Below, piece after piece: positions 17,796 to 26,654 of a stretch of 64,000 nt of DNA; the first letter of the stretch is position 1, and each line of letters starts with the position of its first letter. Under the pieces are notes generated by a model. It was not told the DNA's origin. It searched no databases and worked only from the letters and a program-made list of their open reading frames with translations. The translations under genes were made by a program, and so were the position numbers. The stretch is from Planctomicrobium sp051465645. Lineage in GTDB: Bacteria > Planctomycetota > Planctomycetia > Planctomycetales > Planctomycetaceae. Where the stretch lies: the NCBI RefSeq assembly GCF_051465645.1, contig NZ_CP195790.1, positions 5,428,587 to 5,492,586 on the forward strand, written 5' to 3'.

Positions 17796-19148
17796 TTACT
17801 TGGTCGCTGGTGCTGCTGCTGGAGCCGCTTCAACAGCGACAGCTTCGATCTCAAGGATGTCGATGTTGCGGAATTCCACTGGGTCGCTGTGTCCAGCAAA
17901 TCCAAAGTGACCCTTCTTCAGGTCTTTCCCTGGATGTGGCTTGCCGCCCATGAATTCGGTGACCTTAGCAACGTCGCCGTCAAGAATCTTGAATCCGTTG
18001 ACTTCAACGGTGATCTGAGATCCCTTAACAGTGACGATCTGGAAGTTCCATTCGCCGGTTGGGCGGAGGTAGCCACGAGCAGCTGGAATCATCCCGTAGA
18101 CTGACCCGTGAGCCTGGCGTGGGTCGATTGTTGCGTACTTCTCGTGCTCCGAATCGAGGATCTGGACTTCGGTCATCCCGTCATAGGCTGGTCCGCCTTT
18201 GCCTGGGTAACGAATTGCCAGACCATTATTTCCTGCTGGTGGCAGTTTGAATTCGAGACGAACAGCGAAGTCAGCGTATTCCTTTTCGGTGAAGAGGACG
18301 TCGCCTTTTCCGTGCTTGCCGCGGATTGCTCCGTCAACGACTTCATAGCCTTCCATTCCGCCTTTCCAGCCGGTGAAGTCAGTGCCGTTGAAGATTGATG
18401 CAAATCCGTCGCCTGATTTTTCGCGAAGAATCTGGTTTGCTTCAGCGGATGGAATTTCACGGACGGCAATGTGACGCCATTGGATTTCTGACCCGTGAGT
18501 CTGGAGCTGGATCTGACCAGCGAGAGAGAGTGGCTGATCACGGTAGAAGTAGTTTTCCATGATCGCGTGGTTCACGACGAGGGTGTCGTTCAACCAGACG
18601 CTTGTGCGTGAGCCGAGTTGGCGAACGCGGAGTGAGTTCCATTCGCCGAATGGACGGTCAGCCAGAACCAGTGGGTCTTTGCCTGGAGCGCCCTTGCTGT
18701 TGTTCCACAGGCCGCCTGAACCTTTGTCTGACCCGTGCTTCCAGGATCCACCGGCTTCGGTGAAGTCCCAGATCTGAACTTGTGGGTTGTTCTTCAGGTA
18801 AACGCCGCTGTCACCCTTTGGGAAGGTTTTGAACTCGAGGATGAGTTCGTAATCGCGGAATGACTCGTCGGTGGTCAGGTAGACCCCTTTGCCGTCATTG
18901 ATGATGACGCCGTTTTCGACTTTCCAATGCAGTGGAATGTCAGCATTCCATTCTGCGAGCTTGGCGGCGCGGTCTTCTGCTGTCATCGCAGCGAGTTTGA
19001 CAGCGTCGAAGTGTGGCATGCCGTGCCATCCAGCGAAGTCTTTACCGTTAAACAGTGAACGGAACGCACCTGGTGGTGTCCATTCTCCTGCGACGGCAGA
19101 TCCGACCGCACTCAGGACGACGCAAAGACTCAATAGACATTTCTTCAC
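17796..19148 (-). CDS. secreted protein with two DUF1080 (3-keto-disaccharide hydrolase-like) domains
   Basis: The 450-residue product has a signal peptide (MKKCLLSLCVVLSAVGSAVAG) and two tandem DUF1080 domains. Each begins with the hallmark phrase: FRSLFNGKDFAGWHG at about 29-43 and FASIFNGTDFTGWKGG at about 250-265. DUF1080 is a concanavalin-like beta-sandwich, abundant in planctomycetes, and some members are called 3-keto-disaccharide hydrolases. The C-terminus is an Ala/Glu/Pro-rich tail. A GTG start at 19148 is supported by AAGGAG six bases upstream. The tandem arrangement suggests binding or hydrolysis of extracellular polysaccharide; the substrate is unknown. The gene stands alone. Confidence 0.88.
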   Translation of the reverse strand: MKKCLLSLCVVLSAVGSAVAGEWTPPGAFRSLFNGKDFAGWHGMPHFDAVKLAAMTAEDRAAKLAEWNADIPLHWKVENGVIINDGKGVYLTTDESFRDYELILEFKTFPKGDSGVYLKNNPQVQIWDFTEAGGSWKHGSDKGSGGLWNNSKGAPGKDPLVLADRPFGEWNSLRVRQLGSRTSVWLNDTLVVNHAIMENYFYRDQPLSLAGQIQLQTHGSEIQWRHIAVREIPSAEANQILREKSGDGFASIFNGTDFTGWKGGMEGYEVVDGAIRGKHGKGDVLFTEKEYADFAVRLEFKLPPAGNNGLAIRYPGKGGPAYDGMTEVQILDSEHEKYATIDPRQAHGSVYGMIPAARGYLRPTGEWNFQIVTVKGSQITVEVNGFKILDGDVAKVTEFMGGKPHPGKDLKKGHFGFAGHSDPVEFRNIDILEIEAVAVEAAPAAAPATK

Positions 19149-19579
19149 AGAGGTCTCCTTCTAGTCCATTTCAATATTCGACGGCCGTCGGTCGCTCAAC
19201 GCCAGATTGTTCTTCGGGGCAACATACTTCATTGAAGGTCTGTCTTCGATAGAACGGGAGAGGCTGGGCTTAACGGCAATCCACAGAGATCAGCACGTGC
19301 CATCTGAGTCAATAGGGTAATCAACTTTCCGTCCAGATGCGATTCTGAAGAACTGCCGTTGTGTCGTTTCCTGCCGGTGAATTATTGTACGTCCGATCCT
19401 CAATGGATGAGGTGCCAGAGATTCGTTGATAACGTGTCCATATTTTATTGAAGTATGGGCTATGCAAACTGTGGAGTTGGCCAGGATTGGCGTGAAGTGT
19501 GCAGTGATGTGCACTCAATCTGGTTAGGAGCGAACTCCCACGGTTTTATGGCTCGCGTGTTAGCATGGAGGCCCGCACA
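19149..19579. other. divergent intergenic region
   Basis: These 431 bases between the DUF1080 gene (-) and the Asn-rich gene (+) contain no recognisable gene. Both promoters must lie here but are not identifiable with confidence. Confidence 0.35.
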
Positions 19580-20479
19580 ATGGGCGCAAAAATCGCAAGC
19601 TTTTTGGCCACGTTGCTACTTTCGATTCCGCTCGCTGCCATTGGAATTATGGCAGTTTTTGGTGTTCCACAGCTGGTTCCGGCCAGTAACACTGCAGAGC
19701 GAAATCAGGTTTTGCGAGGTTTTCAGGACGCATTGAACTGGGGACGCGGCAATAACGGCGGCGATCAGGTTCAGCCTGCCTATGAAGAGGATGCGGCTCC
19801 GTTTGTGCAAAACGCTGCTCCGATGCACCAGAATTCCATGCAGAATTCTGAGACTCCGAATCAGGTTCCAAACTGGTCATCTGGATCAGCGAATCAAGGC
19901 GATGCTCGTTCAATGGCGGTGCGACGTGATTCGTCCACGCTCTCCAATACAAGCAGTCTTCCCAACGGCATTGGTAACGGCAACGGCAATGGGGTTAATG
20001 GGAGGACTCCTCCATCACACTGGAGTAATCCGCAGACGACTCCAGCTGGTGATGCGACTCGCGTGGCACTCAACCAGTCGAACGGATTTGCAGCAAACAA
20101 CATGGCCGCTGCAAACGGGAATATGTCTGTGAATTCAGGTGCCAATGTTCCAGTCGCGTCCGTTTCCACTCCATTCAATTCCAGTGAAACGCTGACATGG
20201 CGACAGGCGTCACAGCGTCTTTCAGATCTGGGAGTCACGAACTTTCATCTTGAACGTGGTGACAAAGAAGGGACGTTTCTGTTTGTCTGTCTTTATTCGC
20301 CTGGGGATGCTCCGCAGGTGACACACCGATTCGAAGCTCAGGCCGATGATCCGCTGATGGCAGTGAATCAGGTCTTGCAGCAGGTTGATTCCTGGATGCA
20401 GGAGCGATTCGCAAAAGCCAACTTTCCAAATCGGTCTCCAAACTTTTCGCTGAACGCAGGGGCACAGAGCTCCCGGTAA
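19580..20479 (+). CDS. membrane-anchored protein with Asn/Ser-rich linker, unknown function
   Basis: No characterised family is recognised. The protein (299 residues from this start) has an N-terminal membrane helix (about 5-30). A long low-complexity linker rich in Asn, Ser, Gly, Gln and Pro follows (about 50-200, including a GNGNGNG run). The compact C-terminal domain (about 205-285) begins LTWRQASQRLSDLGVTNFHLERG. The start is ATG 19580 because GGAGG lies eight bases upstream; an earlier in-frame ATG at 19565 overlaps that site. The architecture suggests a folded domain held away from the membrane on a flexible tether. scpB lies downstream on the same strand. Confidence 0.8.
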   Translation: MGAKIASFLATLLLSIPLAAIGIMAVFGVPQLVPASNTAERNQVLRGFQDALNWGRGNNGGDQVQPAYEEDAAPFVQNAAPMHQNSMQNSETPNQVPNWSSGSANQGDARSMAVRRDSSTLSNTSSLPNGIGNGNGNGVNGRTPPSHWSNPQTTPAGDATRVALNQSNGFAANNMAAANGNMSVNSGANVPVASVSTPFNSSETLTWRQASQRLSDLGVTNFHLERGDKEGTFLFVCLYSPGDAPQVTHRFEAQADDPLMAVNQVLQQVDSWMQERFAKANFPNRSPNFSLNAGAQSSR

Positions 20480-20687
20480 CGAGTTGAGTTGGTCGTTTCC
20501 GTCGCGTCGGGGCAGAGTGTTATCTGCGGACGGCAATTTGAGAAACTGATGCGATCTATCAAAGCGAATTCTTGAAATTTGCGAACGCCCAGAAGGCAGG
20601 TGGCAAGTCAGTCCCGGACTGATTTTGTTGCATTCAGGTGCCAGCCGAGAGCGGTCAACGTACGTGATTCCTGATTTCCCTCAACGC

Positions 20688-21401
20688 ATGTTTCGCTTGC
20701 TTCGCGATCGTCTGACGCGAGGTCAGGGGGAGACTGCACAGGGATGGAGATGGCGTCGGCGGCTGTCGAGTCAATCAGTCGAGACACTGGCTTTTCAACC
20801 GACAACGGCGATTGCGATTCGCACGCCCAAGATGGCTCGTCTTGAAGCTGCACTCTTCGTTGCCGATTCCGCTCAATCGGCGAGAAAACTGGCCCAGATC
20901 GCCATGTTGTCGGATGCGCGAGAAGCAATCAGTCTGATCGATCAACTCAATGAGAGTTACGATACTGGTCGATCGACGTTTCGTATCGAACGGGTGGCGG
21001 CGGGGTATCGATTGCTGACCCGCAGTGAATACTCGCCGTGGCTGGATCGTTTACATGAGAGGCAGGCGAGGCTGAAGCTGTCGTCGCCGCTGATGGAAGC
21101 ACTCGCGATCATCGCGTATCGTCAGCCATGCACCCGTGCAGAGGTTGAGTCGGTACGAGGTGTGCAGTCTGCGGAAATCCTCAAGCAATTGATGGAGCGG
21201 AATCTGGTTCGCGTCACCGGAGAGGATGATTCGCTCGGGCGGCCTTATCTGTATGGGACCACGCGTCTGTTTCTTGAAACGTTTGGCCTGACAGAACTGA
21301 CCGAATTACCGTGGTCGGCTCGTTTGCGACGTGCCACTCCCGCAGATGCAACGGAATCAGCGACGGATGGCGATTCCGGCGATTCAGTTGAAGCAGCCTG
21401 A
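20688..21401 (+). CDS. scpB: SMC-Scp complex subunit ScpB
   Basis: ScpB is the winged-helix kleisin-interacting subunit of the SMC-ScpAB condensin that organises and segregates chromosomes. The product shows two winged-helix units. The first begins near KMARLEAALFVADSAQSARKL and the second contains the signature SSPLMEALAIIAYRQPCTRAEVESVRG, ending GRPYLYGTTRLFLETFGL. An N-terminal basic extension of about 45 residues and an acidic Ser/Asp/Glu tail are lineage-specific. The start is uncertain: ATG 20688 has no strong ribosome-binding site and a TTG at 20625 is also open. scpA is not adjacent, unlike in Firmicutes where the two genes abut. Confidence 0.88.
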   Translation: MFRLLRDRLTRGQGETAQGWRWRRRLSSQSVETLAFQPTTAIAIRTPKMARLEAALFVADSAQSARKLAQIAMLSDAREAISLIDQLNESYDTGRSTFRIERVAAGYRLLTRSEYSPWLDRLHERQARLKLSSPLMEALAIIAYRQPCTRAEVESVRGVQSAEILKQLMERNLVRVTGEDDSLGRPYLYGTTRLFLETFGLTELTELPWSARLRRATPADATESATDGDSGDSVEAA

Positions 21402-21596
21402 TCTTAGGCCGGTCAGCTGCACTTCTCTCACGTCGGGGGCGTTGCTTTTAGCATTTCCAGAAGTCGTGCAGAGCTACTTGCACGTAAGACCCGGCCTTAG
21501 ACCGGTTCGGTCTATCATGTGGCCGCGCAGCAGCCTTCTTAACAGGGAAGAACTAAATCCCGCGTGCCACACACGCTGCATGATTTTGCAGATGCT

Positions 21597-23060
21597 CTAG
21601 TATTCGCGGCGCTGCCTTGAAGAAGGGATGTTCAGGGCTTTTCGATACTTGGTGACAGTCCGGCGAGCCAGATTGAAACCATGCTTTGAGAGTTCCGTCA
21701 CCAGAGCGTCATCGCTGAGTGGATCAGCTTTATCTTCCTTGTCGACGATCTCTTTCAGCTTCAGCCGAATGTTTTCCCATGCGACGTCTTCGCCGTCGGC
21801 CGTTTTTGTTCCCCCACCGAAGAATCGCTTCAGTGCGAAGATCCCGCGAGGAGTGGCAATAAACTTGTCGTCGACCGCTCGCGAGACTGTGGTCACGTGG
21901 ACATTCACAACATCAGCAATGTCTTGCATCTTCAGCGGCTTGATGAATTCCGGACCTTGATCCAGAAACTCCGTCTGCTGATCGACAATGGCCTGAGCCA
22001 CTCTCTTCAGGGTGTTGTAGCGCTGTTCAATGGAATCGATGAGCCATTTGGCCGATTCAATCTTGCGCTTGATGAACTCTTTTGTCGCCTGATCCGGGTT
22101 CCCTTCCAGCATCTTCAGATACCGGCGGTTGATGCGAAGTTGTGGGACATATTCATCGACGAGTTCAACACGGTATTCACCGGTTTCACTGCTTTCGACT
22201 TTCAGGTCCGGAGTGATCGACTGCACATTGGATGATTCGAACATTCGCCCTGGGTAAGGGTCGAGTGTGCGCATCTGCTCAATCGTGGTCTTGATCGCGT
22301 CGAGTGAATAGCCAGTCTTACGTTCCATGAGTGGAAGACGATTCTGAAGAATGTCGTCCAGATGGTCAGAGATCAGCACGGTCATCATCTCGCCCAAGGG
22401 GGTCTCAGGCGTGATTTGCAGTAGCAGACATTCTTTCAGATCGCGGGCACCGACACCGGGAGGGTCAAGTTGTTGAACCAGTTTGAGAGTCTGGTCGGCG
22501 TCCTGCAGCGAGATGTTGGCCCCAAAGACTTGCACCAGCTCCGGCAGGGAACTCTGGAGTCGACCATTGGCATCGAGATTGTGGATCAGATATTCGCCGA
22601 ACGCTCGGAGGTGTTCCGGAGCATCGCAATGGAACTGTTCCAGAAGGTGATCGTGTAATGTCTCTGGGCGATTCTCCGCATTCGCCATGACATCGTGCTG
22701 GCGATCAGAATCGTCGTCGATCTGGTTTCCAGAGGGCCGAGAGCCAGATGTGTAGTTATCATCCGGCCATTCCTTAGAGATCTCCAGCAGACGCTCAAAG
22801 TCCGACGCATTGTTATCGTCGGTTGTCAGCTCGCGGCGTTCGATCTCCAGTTTGGCTGGTTCCGGTGCTTCTGTCGCAGCGGCATATTCTTCTTTACGGC
22901 TTGCAACCTGTTCGAGAACAACGTTTTCAGCCAGTTCCTGATCGATGCGCTCCTGCAGCGCCATCAGAGGCAGCTGCAGGATCTCCATCGATTGGATCAT
23001 CCGCGGTGCCAGCTTCATTTGCTGGCTCATCCGCATCTGTTGGGAAACGTTCAGGTGCAT
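21597..23060 (-). CDS. rpoN: RNA polymerase sigma-54 factor RpoN
   Basis: Sigma-54 directs RNA polymerase to -24/-12 promoters that need an AAA+ activator. The 487-residue protein has the Gln- and Leu-rich region I (SQQMRMSQQMKLAPRMIQ, then SMEILQLPLMALQERI), an acidic region II, the core-binding domain, and the C-terminal RpoN box ARRTVTKYRKALNI. Region III includes the helix-turn-helix-like KPLKMQDIADVVNVHVTTVSR. All parts are present, so it should be functional. It is encoded alone; no typical rpoN-linked hpf, ptsN or lptB gene follows. No sigma-54 activator or clear TGGCAC-N5-TTGC promoter was found in the window. Confidence 0.96.
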   Translation of the reverse strand: MHLNVSQQMRMSQQMKLAPRMIQSMEILQLPLMALQERIDQELAENVVLEQVASRKEEYAAATEAPEPAKLEIERRELTTDDNNASDFERLLEISKEWPDDNYTSGSRPSGNQIDDDSDRQHDVMANAENRPETLHDHLLEQFHCDAPEHLRAFGEYLIHNLDANGRLQSSLPELVQVFGANISLQDADQTLKLVQQLDPPGVGARDLKECLLLQITPETPLGEMMTVLISDHLDDILQNRLPLMERKTGYSLDAIKTTIEQMRTLDPYPGRMFESSNVQSITPDLKVESSETGEYRVELVDEYVPQLRINRRYLKMLEGNPDQATKEFIKRKIESAKWLIDSIEQRYNTLKRVAQAIVDQQTEFLDQGPEFIKPLKMQDIADVVNVHVTTVSRAVDDKFIATPRGIFALKRFFGGGTKTADGEDVAWENIRLKLKEIVDKEDKADPLSDDALVTELSKHGFNLARRTVTKYRKALNIPSSRQRREY

Positions 23061-23457
23061 TGCGTGTGATTCTTATTCAAGGAGCTGGAACTGGTTCTCA
23101 ACTCCGGTCCCAATCTGGTTTGGCATTCGAACTGAGCGATGAAGGCAACTGTTTGCGTTCACGGTTCATTTCGAATTCACCAGCCGCACAGGAAAAGCAG
23201 GGAAAGCTCTTGGGTCCGGTGCAGTTGAATTCTGGAACGCCGAAAATTCGATGTCCCAGAACTTCTTGATAAATCCCGTATTTACTTAACTGTTGTCAGG
23301 TGACGTAACGGACAAATGAATTGTTCCAGCGAGCGTGCTGAAAGCGTTGCCACTGTGACCTGACCGGGCCTCCGTTTGCTTGACGGTTTCTTGTGAACAG
23401 CGTACCGCGTTACACATCTCTCGATAGAGCATTCGCTCGATTCTGGACCAAATGCAT
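23061..23457. other. gap between recR and rpoN
   Basis: These 397 bases contain the rpoN promoter region and the 3' end of the dnaX-ybaB-recR transcript. I see no gene and no clear hairpin terminator. Confidence 0.35.
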
Positions 23458-24084
23458 TTAGAAGTGCTGCCGACCTCGCATGGCGTCGGCCAGCATTTCT
23501 TTATTTGCAAATTCTAACACGCTCCCTGTGGCAATCCCGCGGGCCAGTCGTGTGATTTCGACACCCAGGCCTTCCAGCAGGTTAGAGATGAACAAGGCCG
23601 TTCCATCTCCTTCCAGTGTCGGATTGGTTGCCATGATGATTTCTTTGACCTGATCTCGTTTGACCCGTTGAACCAGCGGGCCAATCGTCAGGTCTTCAGG
23701 ACCGATCCCTTCCAGTGGAGCAATTCGCCCACCCAGAACGTGATAGGTTCCTTGATATGCGGCAGCAGCTTCGAGGGCCGCAATGTCTTTTGGTTGTTCC
23801 ACAATGCAAACAACAGTCCTGTCTCGACGGGGGTCTCGACAGATGGAACAGACTTCCTGCTCAGTCAGATTGGAGCAGACCTTGCAGCGACGTATTGATT
23901 GTTTGACGTCCCGAATGGCATTTGCCAGTGCCAGTGCTTCGTTTTCCCGACAACTCAAAATGTGGTTGGCCAGACGCTCTGCGGACTTGCGACCGATCCC
24001 CGGCAAGGATGCAAATTGTTCGACCAATCGACCTACGGCTGGCCCGAAGGGATGTTGTTCAGGTTGATTTCCTCGAACCGCCAT
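23458..24084 (-). CDS. recR: recombination mediator RecR
   Basis: RecR forms the ring clamp that with RecO (and RecF) loads RecA onto SSB-coated gaps. The protein of about 208 residues has the helix-hairpin-helix LPGIGRKSAERLA, a four-Cys zinc finger (CKVC and CSIC, about residues 60-75), and a Toprim domain starting VCIVEQPKDIAALE. The C-terminal GSVLEFANKEMLADAMRGR includes the tetramerisation region. Start choice is between ATG 24084 and ATG 24102; the shorter form fits family length. It is third in the dnaX-ybaB-recR cluster, an arrangement conserved across many bacteria. Confidence 0.95.
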   Translation of the reverse strand: MAVRGNQPEQHPFGPAVGRLVEQFASLPGIGRKSAERLANHILSCRENEALALANAIRDVKQSIRRCKVCSNLTEQEVCSICRDPRRDRTVVCIVEQPKDIAALEAAAAYQGTYHVLGGRIAPLEGIGPEDLTIGPLVQRVKRDQVKEIIMATNPTLEGDGTALFISNLLEGLGVEITRLARGIATGSVLEFANKEMLADAMRGRQHF

Positions 24085-24194
24085 GTGAAGGTGTCGCTCC
24101 ATCGCAAGTGTTGAATACGAAAACTGATGTCAGCAGAGGAGGTTGATTTCTTCTGTCGAAGATGGCTCCAACACACAGGACCTAAAATCCTGTG

Positions 24195-24551
24195 TCAGTT
24201 GATGCCCACTCCAAATTTTGACATCACCTGCGGCAGACCTGGAACCCCAAGTCCTTCTGCGAGGGCTGCAACTTCCTTTGCAGCGGCTTCCCGTGCCTGT
24301 ACCAAGGCAACATTTGTCGTTTCTCTGACAAGGATTTCCATACGCAGTGTCTCAGTTGCCAGATGAGGACTGACTGAAAGCGAAACGACTTTCAATTCCC
24401 CGCTGACGACAACTGTGACAAGTCTGCAGTCACTGGTTGCCTCGATTCGCATGTCTGTCAGTCGAGATTTCATCTCCTGAGCTTTGGCCTGCAACAGAGG
24501 CAAATTCTTCATCAGGCCTGCAAGACCTGCGAGTGCATTGAAATTAAACAT
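24195..24551 (-). CDS. YbaB/EbfC family nucleoid-associated protein
   Basis: This 118-residue DNA-binding protein of the YbaB/EbfC family forms tweezer-like dimers on DNA. It opens MFNFNALAGLAGLMKNLP and the central helix LQAKAQEMKSRLTDMRIEA matches the family. The following beta-segment VVVSGELKVVSLSVSP is also typical. Its ATG directly abuts the dnaX stop codon, so the two are almost certainly translationally coupled, and recR follows about 90-110 bases downstream. The exact role is unsettled in the family; this operon context suggests replication or recombination. Confidence 0.92.
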   Translation of the reverse strand: MFNFNALAGLAGLMKNLPLLQAKAQEMKSRLTDMRIEATSDCRLVTVVVSGELKVVSLSVSPHLATETLRMEILVRETTNVALVQAREAAAKEVAALAEGLGVPGLPQVMSKFGVGIN

Positions 24552-26654
24552 TTACGAATCGTCCTGAGTGTCCTCTGCCGGGAGTTCTGATTCTGTGTCG
24601 TTGACTGGAGGTGCATCCAGCAGGGGTCTCACCTCCAACACCTGCCCGCCGAAAACCGCAACTGCAAGCTGAACAAACTGATCTGCTTCCACAGCTGACG
24701 GTTTCAATCGTTCAACAACAATTGCGTTTTCCTGACGTTCAGGAGCCTTGATCTGAACTTCTGCCGTCGGGTCGATGGTCAGTTTGCAGTCAACCTGCTT
24801 GCCGGCCACCTGAGTGGTAACAAAATTGAGCCTCTTCAGAGTTTCCGGCTGTTCGCAGTACTGCTTTGCAAAACTATAACTCTTGGGGAAGAAGATTTCC
24901 ACAAGATTTGGTCCAGAAATTGCTATGCGGTTCGAGACCTTCAGCTTGCTGACCTGCACCCGCGACATCTGGCTGACGACAGCATGCCAATATTCTGCGA
25001 GGTGTGCTTCGTCGAACGGGACGTGTGGGATCTCTGACGCATCTTCCATGTCAGAAAGATATTCCGGCGTGGCGATTGTTGCCGTCTCGATCGGTGCAGC
25101 ATCTGCGATGGCTGCTGGCTTCGGGGCCTGCGGAGGTATTGGAGAAGGGGCTGGAGGACCAGGGGCCGCTGATTGAGGTTCGGTGACGGTCGGAGCTGCC
25201 GTAACTCGTTCTGACGCGACATGTATTGCTGTAACAGGAGCTGCGGTGGTCGCTGCAATAGGCTCTGAAGCTGGAACCGCAGCAGACGCTGGGGCAGATG
25301 TTGGCAACGGTGCCGATGTTGTTATCGGTGCTGTGTTTGCGACCGAAGGGGTAGACTGCGTTGCAGGTTGGTTTGCGACCGGGGCTGAGGACGGAATTAC
25401 TGCAGGGTTACTGTTTTTTTTTTCCTGCATCCCCTGATAAAACGGGCCGGTCGGAGCCGGACGTCCCGCCGGTGTCGCTACGGAACCTGATGCAGTGGAA
25501 GGAATAACGCCGGATTGCAGGAGCACGCTGATCTGGTCGAGGCGTTCCAGTGTGGCGAGTCGAACAACGGCAAGTTCCAGTAGTGCTCGTCCATGAGTCG
25601 TTCGCTGCAGACGATTCTTGGTTTCAGCGACGATCTGCATTGCCGCGGAGATGGTCTGTAATCCCCAACGCTCAGCCTGCTTCTGGACTTGCGCTCGCTG
25701 ATTGTCTGTCACTGCCGAAAGGGGAACCCCTTTCGCACCTGCGGCCGTCACAAGCAGGTCGCGAAGATATCCCAACAACTGATCTGTCAGCCCGCCTGTC
25801 TGAACTCCTTGCTGCATCGCAGCTTCCAGTACTTCGAGCGCAGTCCCGGGTTGGCTCTCGATGCAGGCGTCGATTAGCGTGAAAAGTCGGTCGTCGGATG
25901 CAGTACCCAGCAGGTGGTGAACATCGTCTGCGGTGATGCGCTCGCCCCCGAACGCCAATAGCTGGTCAAACAGGGATTGACTGTCCCGCATCGATCCGTT
26001 GGCGCGGCGCGCGACGAGTTCGATCGCATCTTCTTCGACAGTCTTGCCTTCCGCTTCGGCAATCTGTCGCAACCGGCCTGCGATACTCTCTTGGTCGATG
26101 GTTCCAAAATCGAACCGCTGGCATCGGGAGAGGATCGTGTCCGGAACTTTGTTCGGTTCCGTCGTGCAGAAGATGAATTTGACGTTCGGCGGCGGTTCTT
26201 CGAGCGTTTTCAGGAGTGCGTTGAATGCTTCTTTTGTGAGCATGTGAACTTCGTCGATGATGTACACCTTGTAGGGTGATCGCATCGATCGAACTCCAAC
26301 GTTCGCACGGAGTTGGCGAATATCATCAATCCCGCGGTTGGATGCACCGTCGATCTCAAGAACGTCGACATCACTTCCTGCACCGATGGAGTCGCAGACT
26401 TCACAATGATTGCAGGGAACTCCATCTTTTACGTGAGGGCAGTTCAGAGCCTTGGCAAAAATTCGGGCTGAAGACGTCTTCCCAACTCCGCGAGCCCCTG
26501 TGAACAGGTAAGCGTGCGCGACACGACCGGCGCGGATTGCATTCTGCAACGCTTGCCCGACGTGTTCCTGCCCGACGACCTCGGCGAATGATTTCGGCCG
26601 AAAGCGTCTCGCCAGAACGGTATATGGAGATGGAGATTGTCGATCTGTGACCAT
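24552..26654 (-). CDS. dnaX: DNA polymerase III subunit gamma/tau
   Basis: DnaX is the clamp-loader ATPase and, as tau, the organiser of the replisome. The 700-residue product has Walker A GARGVGKT (53-60), zinc-binding Cys72, 81, 84 and 87, Walker B DEVH (134-137) and the SRC motif (176-178). Clamp-loader domains end near residue 380. A Pro/Ala/Thr-rich linker (about 390-545) and a C-terminal tau-type domain follow. At codons 411-414 there is a run of ten A. Shifting by one nucleotide gives Lys-Gln-stop, so a gamma form of about 415 residues is predicted from slippage. An AGGGG sequence lies about eight bases upstream of the run. The gene heads the dnaX-ybaB-recR operon. Confidence 0.97.
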   Translation of the reverse strand: MVTDRQSPSPYTVLARRFRPKSFAEVVGQEHVGQALQNAIRAGRVAHAYLFTGARGVGKTSSARIFAKALNCPHVKDGVPCNHCEVCDSIGAGSDVDVLEIDGASNRGIDDIRQLRANVGVRSMRSPYKVYIIDEVHMLTKEAFNALLKTLEEPPPNVKFIFCTTEPNKVPDTILSRCQRFDFGTIDQESIAGRLRQIAEAEGKTVEEDAIELVARRANGSMRDSQSLFDQLLAFGGERITADDVHHLLGTASDDRLFTLIDACIESQPGTALEVLEAAMQQGVQTGGLTDQLLGYLRDLLVTAAGAKGVPLSAVTDNQRAQVQKQAERWGLQTISAAMQIVAETKNRLQRTTHGRALLELAVVRLATLERLDQISVLLQSGVIPSTASGSVATPAGRPAPTGPFYQGMQEKKNSNPAVIPSSAPVANQPATQSTPSVANTAPITTSAPLPTSAPASAAVPASEPIAATTAAPVTAIHVASERVTAAPTVTEPQSAAPGPPAPSPIPPQAPKPAAIADAAPIETATIATPEYLSDMEDASEIPHVPFDEAHLAEYWHAVVSQMSRVQVSKLKVSNRIAISGPNLVEIFFPKSYSFAKQYCEQPETLKRLNFVTTQVAGKQVDCKLTIDPTAEVQIKAPERQENAIVVERLKPSAVEADQFVQLAVAVFGGQVLEVRPLLDAPPVNDTESELPAEDTQDDS
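25414..25423 (-). promoter_or_regulatory. A10 slippery sequence in dnaX (predicted frameshift/slippage site)
   Basis: The coding strand reads GAA AAA AAA AAC, an uninterrupted A10. With one extra A, or a -1 ribosomal shift, the next codons are CAG TAA (stop at 25408-25410). With one A fewer, the frame reads ACA GTA ACC CTG CAG TAA. Both outcomes truncate just after the clamp-loader domains. Thermus dnaX uses an A9 run with transcriptional slippage, and E. coli uses a -1 ribosomal shift at A6G. Confidence 0.7.

Noticed and set aside
21498..21514. Small TAGACCG/CGGTCTA hairpin between scpB and rpoN as a terminator
   Set aside because: The stem is only seven pairs with a three-base loop and no T-tract on either strand.
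25414..25423. The A10 run as a sequencing error or pseudogene mark
   Set aside because: With ten A the 700-residue frame is intact through to the tau-type C-terminus, so the run as given preserves coding.
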